The notes under the pieces were generated by a model that did no database searches, was not told the DNA's origin, and saw nothing but the letters and a program-made list of their open reading frames with translations. Below, piece after piece: positions 11,367-24,240 of a DNA stretch of 64,000 nt. The position numbers and the translations under genes were made by a program. The DNA is taken from the NCBI GenBank assembly GCA_003116995.1, contig BDSL01000123.1:124001-188000 (forward strand), in the 5' to 3' direction. The stretch comes from Yamagishiella unicocca (lineage: Eukaryota > Chlorophyta > Chlorophyceae > Chlamydomonadales > Volvocaceae). Numbering within the stretch: the first letter of the stretch is position 1; each line of letters starts with the position of its first letter.

Positions 11367-12478
11367 CCCCCCCTTCCCAACACATGGCAAACGCCACAGC
11401 CCGCTCATAGCACCTCTGACCTCCCCCGTAGCGCCCCCCTTCCCAACACATGGCAAACGCCACAGCCCGCGCATAGCACCTCTGACCACCCTCCCCTTCC
11501 CAACACATGGCAAATGCCACAGCCCGCGCATTGCACCTCTGACCACCCTATCCTTCCCAACACATGGCAAACGCCACAGCCCGCGCATAGCACCTCTGAC
11601 CACCCTCCCCTTCCCAACACATGGCAAATGCCACAGCCCGCGCATAGCACCTCTGACCACCCTCCCCTTCCCAACACATGGCAAATGCCACAGCCCGAGC
11701 ATAGGATCCCTGACCACCCTCCCCTTCCCAACACATGGCAAATGCCACAGCCCGCGCATAGGATCCCTGACCACCCTCCCCTTCCCAACACATGGCAAAT
11801 GCCACAGCCCGCGCATAGCACCTCTGACCACCCTCCCCTTCCCAACACATGGCAAATGCCACAGCCCGCGCATTGCACCTCTGACCACCCTCCTTCCTGG
11901 CAAATAGCACCCTTCCCAACACATGGCAAATGCCACAGCCCGCGCATAGCACCTCTGACCACCCTCCCCTTCCCAACACATGGCAAATGCCACAGCCCGA
12001 GCATAGGATCCCTGACCACCCTCCCCTTCCCAACACATGGCAAATGCCACAGCCCGCGCATAGGATCCCTGACCACCCTCCCCTTCCCAACACATGGCAA
12101 ATGCCACAGCCCGCGCATAGCACCTCTGACCACCCTCCCCTTCCCAACACATGGCAAATGCCACAGCCCGCGCATAGCACCTCTGACCACCCTCCCCTTC
12201 CCAACACATGGCAAATGCCACAGCCCGAGCATAGGATCCCTGACCACCCTCCCCTTCCCAACACATGGCAAACGCCACAGCCCGCGCATAGGATCCCTGA
12301 CCACCCTACCCTTCCCAACACATGGCAAACGCCACAGCCCGCGCATAGGATCCCTGACCACCCTACCCTTCCCAAACATGGCAAACGCCACAGCCCGCGC
12401 ATAGGATCCCTGACCACCCTACCCTTCCCAACACATGGCAAATGCCACAGCCCGCGCATACAACCTCTGCCCACTTAA
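11367..12478. repeat. Satellite B, 57-bp tandem repeat, about 19 copies
   Basis: The period is exactly 57 bp (for example 11504, 11561, 11618). Each unit has CACATGGCAAATGCCACAGC followed by either CGCGCATAGCACC or CGAGCATAGGATC, then TCTGACC or CCTGACC and ACCCTCCC. One unit near 11893-11915 is disrupted and one near 12373 lacks a base. Because 57 is 19 codons and the unit lacks stops, ORFs of 180-328 codons run in several frames on both strands; I do not consider them genes. Confidence 0.97.
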
Positions 12479-12479
12479 A

Positions 12480-12800
12480 CCTTCCCAGCAGCACCTACCG
12501 ACGACCCAGCACAACTCCATCTCCAGAGCACCTCGATGGACTCAGCTGTCCAGCAGGAACGTTGACTTAAAGGAGAGCTGCGGCGGCGCAACGTAACCAA
12601 ACACACCGTCGCTAGATAGCGAAAGCTGTTCGTGCATGATCGCTCGATGGAAAACGTCTGACGAACGGATCTTGGACACCGGCCTGCGTTGGCAAGATAC
12701 ACCAGCAGAAGGCGATGGTCAGGGTTGCAGAACACATAAACAGCAGGTGGCGTGAGCTGTCGGCAGCAGGATTGACCCAAGTGGGAAGCCCCAACCTACC
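12480..12800 (-). pseudogene. Exon-like relic, possibly related to 24.5-24.7 kb
   Basis: This unique DNA sits between satellites B and A. On the minus strand, CTGCTGGACAGCTGAG and, after a gap, GGAGATGGAGTTG parallel TTGCTGGGCAGCTGAGC and GAAGATGGAGTTG in the exon-like stretch 24671-24492; a GGTGTATCT motif precedes both. The frame is not conserved. It looks like a decayed copy of part of that locus. Confidence 0.35.
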
Positions 12801-12828
12801 CGCGCGTGCTGTCCGCCGAGCGAGCCCA

Positions 12829-15800
12829 ACCGGCTCATGGCCGGCGCCTGCTTATGACACTCCCGAAGGTAACTGGTGTCAGTCAGCTCATGGCCGACAC
12901 CTGATTCTCCCATTGGTAACAATCGACACCGGCTCATGGCCGGCGCCTACGGACCCTCCCATAGGTAACTGGTGCAGGGTCAAGGTCGACGCCTCCTGAT
13001 TCTCCCATTGGTAACAATCGACACCGGCTCATGGCTTGCGCCTCGCTCCTGATTCCCCTCATTGGAAACTGGTGCCGGGTCAAGGTCGACGCCTCCTGAT
13101 TCTCCCATTGGTAACAATCGACACCGGCTCATGGCTTGCGCCTCGCTCCTGATTCCCCTCATTGGAAACTGGTGCCGGGTCAAGGTCGAAGGCTCCTGAT
13201 TCTCCCATAGGTAACAATCGACACCGGCTCATGGCTTGCGCCTCGCTCCTGATTCCCCTCATTGAAAACTGGTGCCGGGTCAAGGTCGAAGGCTCCTGAT
13301 TCTCCCATAGGTAACAATCGACACCGGCTCATGGCTTGCGCCTCGCTCCTGATTCCCCTCATTGAAAACTGGTGCCGGGTCAAGGTCGAAGGCTCCTGAT
13401 TCTCCCATTGGTAACAATCGACACCGGCTCATGGCCGGCGCATACGGACCCTCCCATAGGTAACTGGTGCCCAGGTTATGCCGACGCCTAAGGCTCCTCC
13501 CATTGGAAACAATCGACACCGGCTCATGGCTTGCGCCTCGCTCCTGATTCCCCTAATTGGAAACTGGTGCCGGGTCAAGGTCGAAGGCCCCTGATTCTCC
13601 CATTGGTAACAATCGACACCGGCTCATGGCTTGCGCCTCGCTCCTGATTGCCCTCATTGAAAACTGGTGCCGGGTCAAGGTCGAAGGCTCCTGATTCTCC
13701 CATTGGTAACAATCGACACCGGCTCATGGCTTGCGCCTCGCTCCTGATTCCCCTCATTGGAAACTGGTGCCGGGTCAACGTGGACGCCTCCTGATTCTCC
13801 CATTGGTAACAATCGACACCGGCTCGTGGCCGGCGCATACGGACCCTCCCATAGGTAACTGGTGCCCAGGTTAGGCCGACGCCTCCTGATTCTCCCATTG
13901 GTAACAATCGACACCGGCTCGTGGCCGGCGCCTACGGACTCTCCCATAGGTAACTGGTGCCCAGGTTAGGTCAACGCTTCCGGATTATCCCATTGGTAAC
14001 AATCGACACCGGCCCATGGCTTGCGCCTCGCTCCTGATTCCCCTCATTGGAAGCTGGTGCCGGGTCAAGGTCGACGCCTCCTGATTCTCCCATTGGTAAC
14101 AATCGACACCGGCTCATGGCCGGCGCATACGGACCCTCCCATAGGTAACTTGTGCCCAGGTTAGGCCGACGCCTCCTGTTTCTCCCATTGGTAACAATCG
14201 ACACCGGCTCATGGCTTGCGCCTCGCTCCTGATTCCCCTCATTGGAAACTGGTGCCGGGTCAAGGTGGACGCCTCCTGATTCTCCCATTGGTAACAATCG
14301 ACACCGGCTCATGGCTTGCGCCTCGCTCCTGATTCCCCTGATTGAGAACTGGTGCCGGGTCAAGGTCGAAGGCTCCTGATTCTCCCATTGGTAACAATCG
14401 ACACCGGCTCATGGCTTGCGCCTCGCTCCTGATTCCCCTCATTGGAAACTGGTGCCGGGTCAAGGTGGACGCCTCCTGATTCTCCCATTGGTAACAATCG
14501 ACACCGGCTCATGGCCGGCGCATTTGGACCCTCCCATAGGTAACTGGTGCCCAGGTTAGGCCGACGCCTCCTGATTCTCCCATTGGTAACAATCGACACC
14601 GGCTCATGGCTTGCGCCTCGCTCCTGATTCCCCTCATTGGAAACTGGTGCCGGGTCAAGGTCGAAGGCTCCTGATTCTCCCATTGGTAACAATCGACACC
14701 GGCTCATGGCTTGCGCCTCGCTCCTGATTCCCCTCATTGAAAACTGGTGCCGGGTCAAGGTCGAAGGCTCCTGATTCTCCCATTGGTAACAATCGACACC
14801 GGCTCATGGCTTGCGCCTCGCTCCTGATTGCCCTCATTGAAAACTGGTGCCGGGTCAAGGTCGAAGGCTACTGATTCTCCCATTGGTAACAATCGACACC
14901 GGCTCATGGCTTGCGCCTCGCTCCTGATTCCCCTAATTGGAAACTGGTACCGGGTCAAGGTGGACGCCTCCTGATTCTCCCATTGGTAACAATCGGCACC
15001 GGCTCATGGCCGGCGCATACGGACCCTCCCATAGGAAACTGGTGCCCAGGTTAGGCCGACGCCTCAGGCTCCTCCCATTGGTAACAATCGACACCGGCTC
15101 ATGGCTTGCGCCTCGCTCCCGATTCCCCTCATTGGAAACTGGTGCCGGGTCAAGGTCGACGCCTCCTGATTCCCCCATTGGTAACAATCGATACCGGCTC
15201 ATGGCTTGCGCCTCGCTCCTGATTCCCCTCATTGGAAACTGGTGCCGGGTCAAGGTGGACGCCTCCTGATTCTCCCATTGGTAACAATCGACACCGGCTC
15301 ATGGCTTGCGCCTCGCTCCTGATTCCCCTCATTGGAAACTGGTGCCGGGTCAAGGTCGACGCCTCCTGATTCCCCCATTGGTAACAATCGATACCGGCTC
15401 ATGGCTTGCGCCTCGCTCCTGATTCCCCTCATTGGAAACTGGTGCCCATGTTAGGTCAACGCTTCCGGATTATCCCATTGGTAACAATCGACACCGGCCC
15501 ATGGCTTACGCCTCGCTCCTGATTCCCCTCATTGGAAACTGGTGCCGGGTCAAGGTGGACGCCTCCTGATTCTCCCATTGGTAACAATCGATACCGGCTC
15601 ATGGCTTGCGCCTCGCTCCTGATTCCCCTCATTGGAAACTGGTGCCGGGTCAAGGTGGACGCCTCCTGATTCTCCCATTGGTAACAATCGACACCGGCTC
15701 ATGGCCGGCGCCTACGGACTCTCCCATAGGTAACTGGTGCCCAGGTTAGGCCGACGCCTCCTGATTCTCCCATTGGTAACAATCGACACCGGCTCATGGC

Positions 15801-16280
15801 TTGCGCCTCGCTCCTGATTCCCCTCATTGGAAACTGGTGCCGGGTCAAGGTCGAAGGCTCCTGATTCTCCCATTGGTAACAATCGACACCGGCCCATGGC
15901 TTGCGCCTCGCTCCTGATTCCCCTCATTGGAAGCTGGTGCCGGGTCAGGCCGACGCCTCAGGATTCTCCCATTGGTAACAATCGACACCGGCTCATGGCC
16001 GGCGCCTACGGACTCTCCCATAGGTAACTGGTGCCCAGGTTAGGTCAACGCTTCCGGATTCTCCCATTGGTAACAATCGACACCGGCCCATGGCTTGCGC
16101 CTCGCTCCTGATTCCCCTCATTGGAAGCTGGTGCCGGGTCAGGCCGACGCCTCCTGATTCTCCCATTGGTAACAATCGACACCGGCTCATGGCTTGCGCC
16201 TCGCTCCTGATTCCCCTCGTCGGAAACTGGTGCCGGGTCAAGGTGGACGCCTCCTGATTCTCCCATTGGTAACAATCGAC
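12829..16280. repeat. Satellite A, right array
   Basis: The same 95/100-bp units and the same three half-types as the left array, in the same orientation. It stops abruptly at 16280, where family C starts without spacer. Confidence 0.97.
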
Positions 16281-19200
16281 GGAACGCTCCCATCCCATCC
16301 AACCCACATGACTCCCTGCCCGGCGCATGATCCCCGAACCCGAGCCCGTCGCATGCCGCACTGACAACCCAACCCGAGCCCAACGCATGCCGTCCTTCGA
16401 CCCAAACCCAGCCCTGCACATGCCGCCCACCACCCCCCAAGCCCGCCCATCCCGAAGCGAAAGGAGCCGCCTACCTTCGAGGAGCTCCCTCGCTCCTCCG
16501 CGGCGGCGACGACGACGGAACGCTCCCATCCCATCCAACCCACATGACTCCCTGCCCGGCGCATGATCCCCGAACCCGAGCCCGTCGCATGCCGCACTGA
16601 CAACCCAACCCGAGCCCAACGCATGCCGTCCTTCGACCCAAACCCAGCCCTGCACATGCCGTCCACCACCCCCCAAGCCCGCCCATCCCGAAGCAAAAGG
16701 AGCCGCCTACCTTCGAGGAGCTCCCTCGCTCCTCCGCGGCGGCGACGACGACGGAACGCTCCCATCCCATCCAACCCACATGACTCCCTGCCCGGCGCAT
16801 GATCCCCGATCCCGAGCCCGTCGCATGCCGCACTGACAACCCAACCCGAGCCCAACGCATGCCGTCCTTCGACCCAAACCCAGCCCTGCACATGTCGTCC
16901 ACCACCCCCCAAGCCCGCCCATCCCGGAGCAAAAGGAGCCGCCTACCTTCGAGGAGCTCCCTCGCTCCTCCGCGGCGGCGACGACGACGGAACGCTGCCA
17001 TCCCATCCAACCCACATGACTCCCTGCCCGGCGCATGATCCCCGAACCCGAGCCCGTCGCATGCCGCACTGCCAACCAAACCCGAACCCAACGCATGCCG
17101 TCCTTCGACCCAAACCCAGCCCTGCACATGCCGTCCACCCCCCCCCCCAAGCCCGCCCATCCCGAAGCGAAATGAGCCGCCTACCTTCGAGGAGCTCCCT
17201 CGCTTCTCCGTAGGCGGCGACGACGAAGGAACGCTCCCATCCCATCCAAACCCGCCCGGCGCATGATCCCCGAACCCGAGCCCGTCGCATGCCGCACTGC
17301 CAACCCAACCCGAGCCCAACGCATGCCGTCCTTCGACCCAAACCCAGCCCTGCACATGCCGTCCAACCCCCCCAAGCCCGCCCATCCCGAAGCGAAAGGA
17401 GCCGCCTACCTTCGAGGAGCTCCCTCGCTCCTCCGTAGGCGGCGACGACGACGGAACGCTCCCATCCCATCCAAACCCGCCCGGCGCATGATCCCCGAAC
17501 CCGAGCCCGTCGCATGCCGCACTGCCAACCCAACCCGAGCCCAACGCATGCCGTCCTTCGACCCAAACCCAGCCCTGCACATGCCGTCCACCCCCAAGCC
17601 CGCCCATCCCGAAGCGAAAGGAGCCGCCTACCTTCGAGGAGCTCCCTCGCTCCTCCGTAGGCGGCGACGACGAAGGGACGCTCCCATCCCATCCAAACCC
17701 GCCCGGCGCATGATCCCCGAACCCGAGCCCGTCGCATGCCGCACTGCCAACCCAACCCGAGCCCAACGCATGCCGTCCTTCGACCCAAACCCAGCCCTGC
17801 ACATGCCGCCCACCACCCCCAAGTCCGCCCATCCCGAAGCGAAAGGAGCCGCCTACCTTCGAGGAACTACCTCGCTCCTCCGTAGGCGGCGACGACGAAC
17901 GAAGGGACGCTCCCATCCCATCCAAACCCGCCCGGCGCATGATCCCCGAACCCGAGCCCGTCGCATGCCGCACTGCCAACCCAACCCGAGCCCAACGCAT
18001 GCCGTCCTTCGACCCAAACCCAGCCCTGCACATGCCGTCCACCACCCCCCCCAAGCCCGCCCATCCCGAAGCGAAATGAGCCGCCTACCTTCGAGGAGCT
18101 CCCTCGCTTCTCCGTAGGCGGCGACGACGAAGGAACGCTCCCATCCCATCCAAACCCGCCCGGCGCATGATCCCCGAACCCGAGCCCGTCGCATGCCGCA
18201 CTGCCAACCCAACCCGAGCCCAACGCATGCCGTCCTTCGACCCAAACCCAGCCCTGCACATGCCGTCCAACCCCCCCAAGCCCGCCCATCCCGAAGCGAA
18301 AGGAGCCGCCTACCTTCGAGGAGCTCCCTCGCTCCTCCGTAGGCGGCGACGACGACGGAACGCTCCCATCCCATCCAAACCCGCCCGGCGCATGATCCCC
18401 GAACCCGAGCCCGTCGCATGCCGCACTGCCAACCCAACCCGAGCCCAACGCATGCCGTCCTTCGACCCAAACCCAGCCCTGCACATGCCGTCCACCCCCA
18501 AGCCCGCCCATCCCGAAGCGAAAGGAGCCGCCTACCTTCGAGGAGCTCCCTCGCTCCTCCGTAGGCGGCGACGACGAAGGGACGCTCCCATCCCATCCAA
18601 ACCCGCCCGGCGCATGATCCCCGAACCCGAGCCCGTCGCATGCCGCACTGCCAACCCAACCCGAGCCCAACGCATGCCGTCCTTCGACCCAAACCCAGCC
18701 CTGCACATGCCGCCCACCACCCCCAAGTCCGCCCATCCCGAAGCGAAAGGAGCCGCCTACCTTCGAGGAACTACCTCGCTCCTCCGTAGGCGGCGACGAC
18801 GAACGAAGGGACGCTCCCATCCCATCCAAACCCGCCCGGCGCATGATCCCCGAACCCGAGCCCGTCGCATGCCGCACTGCCAACCCAACCCGAGCCCAAC
18901 GCATGCCGTCCTTCGACCCAAACCCAGCCCTGCACATGCCGTCCACACCCCCCCAAGCCCGCCCATCCCGAAGCGAAAGGAGCCGCCTACCTTCGAGGAG
19001 CTCCCTCGCTCCTCCGTAGGCGGCGACGACGAAGGAACGCTCCCATCCCATCCAAACCCGCCCGGCGCATGATCCCCGAACCCGAGCCCGTCGCATGCCG
19101 CACTGCCAACCCAACCCGAGCCCAACGCATGCCGTCCTTCGACCCAAACCCAGCCCTGCACATGCCGTCCACCACCCCCCAAGCCCGCCCATCCCGAAGC

Positions 19201-22200
19201 AAAAGGAGCCGCCTACCTTCGAGAAGCTCCCTCGCTCCTCCGCGGCGGCGACGACGACGGAACGCTCCCATCCCATCCAACCCACATGACTCCCTGCCCG
19301 GCGCATGATCCCCGAACCCGAGCCCGTCGCATGCCGCACTGCCAACCAAACCCGAACCCAACGCATGCCGTCCTTCGACCCAAACCCAGCCCTGCACATG
19401 CCGTCCACCCCCCCCCAAGCCCGCCCATCCCGAAGCGAAAGGAGCCGCCTACCTTCGAGGAGCTCCCTCGCTTCTCCGTAGGCGGCGACGACGAAGGAAC
19501 GCTCCCATCCCATCCAAACCCGCCCGGCGCATGATCCCCGAACCCGAGCCCGTCGCATGCCGCACTGCCAACCCAACCCGAGCCCAACGCATGCCGTCCT
19601 TCGACCCAAACCCAGCCCTGCACATGCCGTCCAACCCCCCCAAGCCCGCCCATCCCGAAGCGAAAGGAGCCGCCTACCTTCGAGGAGCTCCCTCGCTCCT
19701 CCGTAGGCGGCGACGACGACGGAACGCTCCCATCCCATCCAAACCCGCCCGGCGCATGATCCCCGAACCCGAGCCCGTCGCATGCCGCACTGCCAACCCA
19801 ACCCGAGCCCAACGCATGCCGTCCTTCGACCCAAACCCAGCCCTGCACATGCCGTCCACCCCCAAGCCCGCCCATCCCGAAGCGAAAGGAGCCGCCTACC
19901 TTCGAGGAGCTCCCTCGCTCCTCCGTAGGCGGCGACGACGAAGGGACGCTCCCATCCCATCCAAACCCGCCCGGCGCATGATCCCCGAACCCGAGCCCGT
20001 CGCATGCCGCACTGCCAACCCAACCCGAGCCCAACGCATGCCGTCCTTCGACCCAAACCCAGCCCTGCACATGCCGTCCACCACCCCCCAAGCCCGCCCA
20101 TCCCGAAGCAAAAGGAGCCGCCTACCTTCGAGAAGCTCCCTCGCTCCTCCGCGGCGGCGACGACGACGGAACGCTCCCATCCCATCCAACCCACATGACT
20201 CCCTGCCCGGCGCATGATCCCCGAACCCGAGCCCGTCGCATGCCGCACTGCCAACCAAACCCGAACCCAACGCATGCCGTCCTTCGACCCAAACCCAGCC
20301 CTGCACATGCCGTCCACCCCCCCCCAAGCCCGCCCATCCCGAAGCGAAAGGAGCCGCCTACCTTCGAGGAGCTCCCTCGCTTCTCCGTAGGCGGCGACGA
20401 CGAAGGAACGCTCCCATCCCATCCAAACCCGCCCGGCGCATGATCCCCGAACCCGAGCCCGTCGCATGCCGCACTGCCAACCCAACCCGAGCCCAACGCA
20501 TGCCGTCCTTCGACCCAAACCCAGCCCTGCACATGCCGTCCACCCCCAAGCCCGCCCATCCCGAAGCGAAAGGAGCCGCCTACCTTCGAGGAGCTCCCTC
20601 GCTCCTCCGTAGGCGGCGACGACGAAGGGACGCTCCCATCCCATCCAAACCCGCCCGGCGCATGATCCCCGAACCCGAGCCCGTCGCATGCCGCACTGCC
20701 AACCCAACCCGAGCCCAACGCATGCCGTCCTTCGACCCAAACCCAGCCCTGCACATGCCGCCCACCACCCCCAAGTCCGCCCATCCCGAAGCGAAAGGAG
20801 CCGCCTACCTTCGAGGAACTACCTCGCTCCTCCGTAGGCGGCGACGACGAACGAAGGGACGCTCCCATCCCATCCAAACCCGCCCGGCGCATGATCCCCG
20901 AACCCGAGCCCGTCGCATGCCGCACTGCCAACCCAACCCGAGCCCAACGCATGCCGTCCTTCGACCCAAACCCAGCCCTGCACATGCCGTCCACCCCCCC
21001 CCAAGCCCGCCCATCCCGAAGCGAAAGGAGCCGCCTACCTTCGAGGAGCTCCCTCGCTCCTCCGTAGGCGGCGACGACGAAGGAACGCTCCCATCCCATC
21101 CAAACCCGCCCGGCGCATGATCCCCGAACCCGAGCCCGTCGCATGCCGCACTGCCAACCCAACCCGAGCCCAACGCATGCCGTCCTTCGACCCAAACCCA
21201 GCCCTGCACATGCCGTCCACCACCCCCCAAGCCCGCCCATCCCGAAGCAAAAGGAGCCGCCTACCTTCGAGAAGCTCCCTCGCTCCTCCGCGGCGGCGAC
21301 GACGACGGAACGCTCCCATCCCATCCAAACCCGCCCGGCGCATGATCCCCGAACCCGAGCCCGTCGCATGCCGCACTGCCAACCCAACCCGAGCCCAACG
21401 CATGCCGTCCTTCGACCCAAACCCAGCCCTGCACATGCCGTCCACCCCCCCCAAGTCCGCCCATCCCGAAGCGAAAGGAGCCGCCTACCTTCGAGGAACT
21501 ACCTCGCTCCTCCGTAGGCGGCGACGACGAACGAAGGGACGCTCCCATCCCATCCAAACCCGCCCGGCGCATGATCCCCGAACCCGAGCCCGTCGCATGC
21601 CGCACTGCCAACCCAACCCGAGCCCAACGCATGCCGTCCTTCGACCCAAACCCAGCCCTGCACATGCCGTCCCACCCCCCCAAGCCCGCCCATCCCGAAG
21701 CGAAAGGAGCCGCCTACCTTCGAGGAGCTCCCTCGCTCCTCCGTAGGCGGCGACGACGAAGGAACGCTCCCATCCCATCCAAACCCGCCCGGCGCATGAT
21801 CCCCGAACCCGAGCCCGTCGCATGCCGCACTGCCAACCCAACCCGAGCCCAACGCATGCCGTCCTTCGACCCAAACCGAGCCCTGCACATGCCGTTCACC
21901 CCCCCCAAGCCCGCCCATCCCGAAGCGAAAGGAGCCGCCTACCTTCGAGGAGCTCCCTCGCTCCTCCGTAGGCGGCGACGACGACGGAACGCTCCCATCC
22001 CATCCAAACCCGCCCGGCGCATGATCCCCGAACCCGAGCCCGTCGCATGCCGCACTGCCAACCCAACCCGAGCCCAACGCATGCCGTCCTTCGACCCAAA
22101 CCGAGCCCTGCACATGCCGTCCACCCCCCCCAAGTCCGCCCATCCCGAAGCGAAAGGAGCCGCCTACCTTCGAGGAGCTCCCTCGCTCCTCCGTAGGCGG

Positions 22201-23690
22201 CGACGACGAACGAAGGGACGCTCCCATCCCATCCAAACCCGCCCGGCGCATGATCCCCGAACCCGAGCCCGTCGCATGCCGCACTGCCAACCCAACCCGA
22301 GCCCAACGCATGCCGTCCTTCGACCCAAACCCAGCCCTGTACATGCCGTCCACCCCCCCCAAGTCCGCCCATCCCGAAGCGAAAGGAGCCGCCTACCTTC
22401 GAGGAGCTCCCTCGCTCCTCCGTAGGCGGCGACGACGAAGGAACGCTCCCATCCCATCCAAACCCGCCCGGCGCATGATCCCCGAACCCGAGCCCGTCGC
22501 ATGCCGCACTGCCAACCCAACCCGAGCCCAACGCATGCCGTCCTTCGACCCAAACCCAGCCCTGCACATGCCGTCCACCCCCCCCAAGTCCGCCCGTCCC
22601 GAAGCGAAAGGAGCCGCCTACCTTCGAGGAGCTCCCTCGCTCCTCCGTAGGCGGCGACGACGAAGGGACGCTCCCATCCCATCCAAACCCGCCCGGCGCA
22701 TGATCCCCGAACCCGAGCCCGTCGCATGCCGCACTGCCAACCCAACCCGAGCCCAACGCATGCCGTCCTTCGACCCAAACCCAGCCCTGTACATGCCGTC
22801 CACCACCCCCCAAGTCCGCCCATCCCGAAGCGAAAGGAGCCGCCTACCTTCGAGGAGCTCCCTCGCTCCTCCGTAGGCGGCGACGACGAAGGAACGCTCC
22901 CATCCCATCCAAACCCGCCCGGCGCATGATCCCCGAACCCGAGCCCGTCGCATGCCGCACTGCCAACCCAACCCGAGCCCAACGCATGCCGTCCTTCGAC
23001 CCAAACCCAGCCCTGCACATGCCGTCCACCCCCCCCCAAGTCCGCCCATCCCGAAGCGAAAGGAGCCGCCTACCTTCGAGGAACTACCTCGCTCCTCCGT
23101 AGGCGGCGACGACGACGGAACGCTCCCATCCCATCCAAACCCGCCCGGCGCATGATCCCCGAACCCGAGCCCGTCGCATGCCGCACTGCCAACCCAACCC
23201 GAGCCCAACGCATGCCGTCCTTCGACCCAAACCCAGCCCTGCACATGCCGTCCACCCCCCCCCAAGCCCGCCCATCCCGAAGCGAAAGGAGCCGCCTACC
23301 TTCGAGGAGCTCCCTCGGTCCTCCGTAGGCGGCGACGACGAACGAAGGGACGCTCCCATCCCATCCAAACCCGCCCGGCGCATGATCCCCGAACCCGAGC
23401 CCGTCGCATACCGCACTGCCAACCCAACCCGAGCCCAACGCATGCCGTCCTTCGACCCAAACCCAGCCCTGCACATGCCGTCCACCCCCCCCAAGCCCGC
23501 CCATCCCGAAGCGAAAGGAGCCGCCTACCTTCGAGGAGCTCCCTCGCTCCTCCGTAGGCGGCGACGACGAACGAAGGGACGCTCCCATCCCATCCAAACC
23601 CGCCCGGCGCATGATCCCCGAACCCGAGCCCGTCGCATGCCGCACTGCCAACCCAACCCGAGCCCAACGCATACCGCCCACTCGCCGCCC
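16281..23690. repeat. Satellite C, about 226-bp units, about 33 copies
   Basis: The landmark GCATGATCCCCGAACCCGAG recurs about 33 times (for example 16323, 16560, 17033, 17260, 17486), at spacings of roughly 220-237 bp. Units come in variants. One has CCACATGACTCCCTGCCC and CCGCGGCGGCG (about 236 bp); others have CAAACCCGCCCGG and CCGTAGGCGGC (221-230 bp). Every unit lacks stops in several frames, so ORFs up to about 957 codons appear on the minus strand; reading frames change between neighbouring variants and no start, splice or poly(A) signals fit a gene. No other feature interrupts the array. Confidence 0.97.
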
Positions 23691-23714
23691 AGGACCCGCA
23701 CCTACATACCTTAC

Positions 23715-23880
23715 CCTTGGGATGGTCACCAGCACCAGGTGGGCAGCAGTGGGTAGGCAGCGGTTACTCTGCCGAGTAAGATGGAAGGCCTGCCTTGCCA
23801 GCCCTTGCTTGCACCGGCAGCAAGCGCAGATTCTTGCCGCAGGGAGCTCCGGCCGGGGCGCAGTCACACGTACGTAGGTC
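23715..23880 (-). CDS. Exon-like segment of unknown gene
   Basis: The minus-strand frame reads ICACCRCKQGLARQAFHLT and ends VLVTIPR just before a good donor (AAGG|GTAAGG) at 23714. The acceptor is unclear. It sits immediately beside satellite C, so if real the next exon would have to lie beyond the array. Product unknown. Confidence 0.3.
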
Positions 23881-24240
23881 TCGAGCGACAAAGAGCAGCG
23901 CACCTCCGGCGATGTATGTAGGGTGGCAAATTGGAGTGCGTGGGAGGAAGTGGGATCATGTTGCGGTCGTTAGTTGGCTGCTGGTGCACGGTGCACAACA
24001 GTGACGTGTCGTAGGCGGCTTGGCACACAGGGAACGCCGTCTGGACGAAGGGCGGGGCAAGGTATCCGCTGCAACAAATGAAGGCTAATGGCTGGATTAC
24101 TGCTGTGAGAAAGCTGGCTGATCAAGGCTGCGCGGGGGGCTGACGGATGGCTGACGCTGAAGAGCTGGCTGGCTGAAGTTCTGGCTGAGCAGTGCAGCAG
24201 ATACCTTGCCCCATCCGATCTACCCTCGACGGCAGCAGCG

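Noticed and set aside
8066..16280. Satellite A as a CRISPR array
   Set aside because: Units are continuous tandem repeats without unique spacers between conserved repeats, and the setting is eukaryotic with no cas genes.
17867..20740. A 957-codon minus-strand ORF and dozens of similar frames in satellite C
   Set aside because: They follow the repeat in several frames and both directions; unit lengths vary by non-multiples of three, and no promoter, splice or poly(A) signals fit. Absence of stops in a GC-rich unit explains them.
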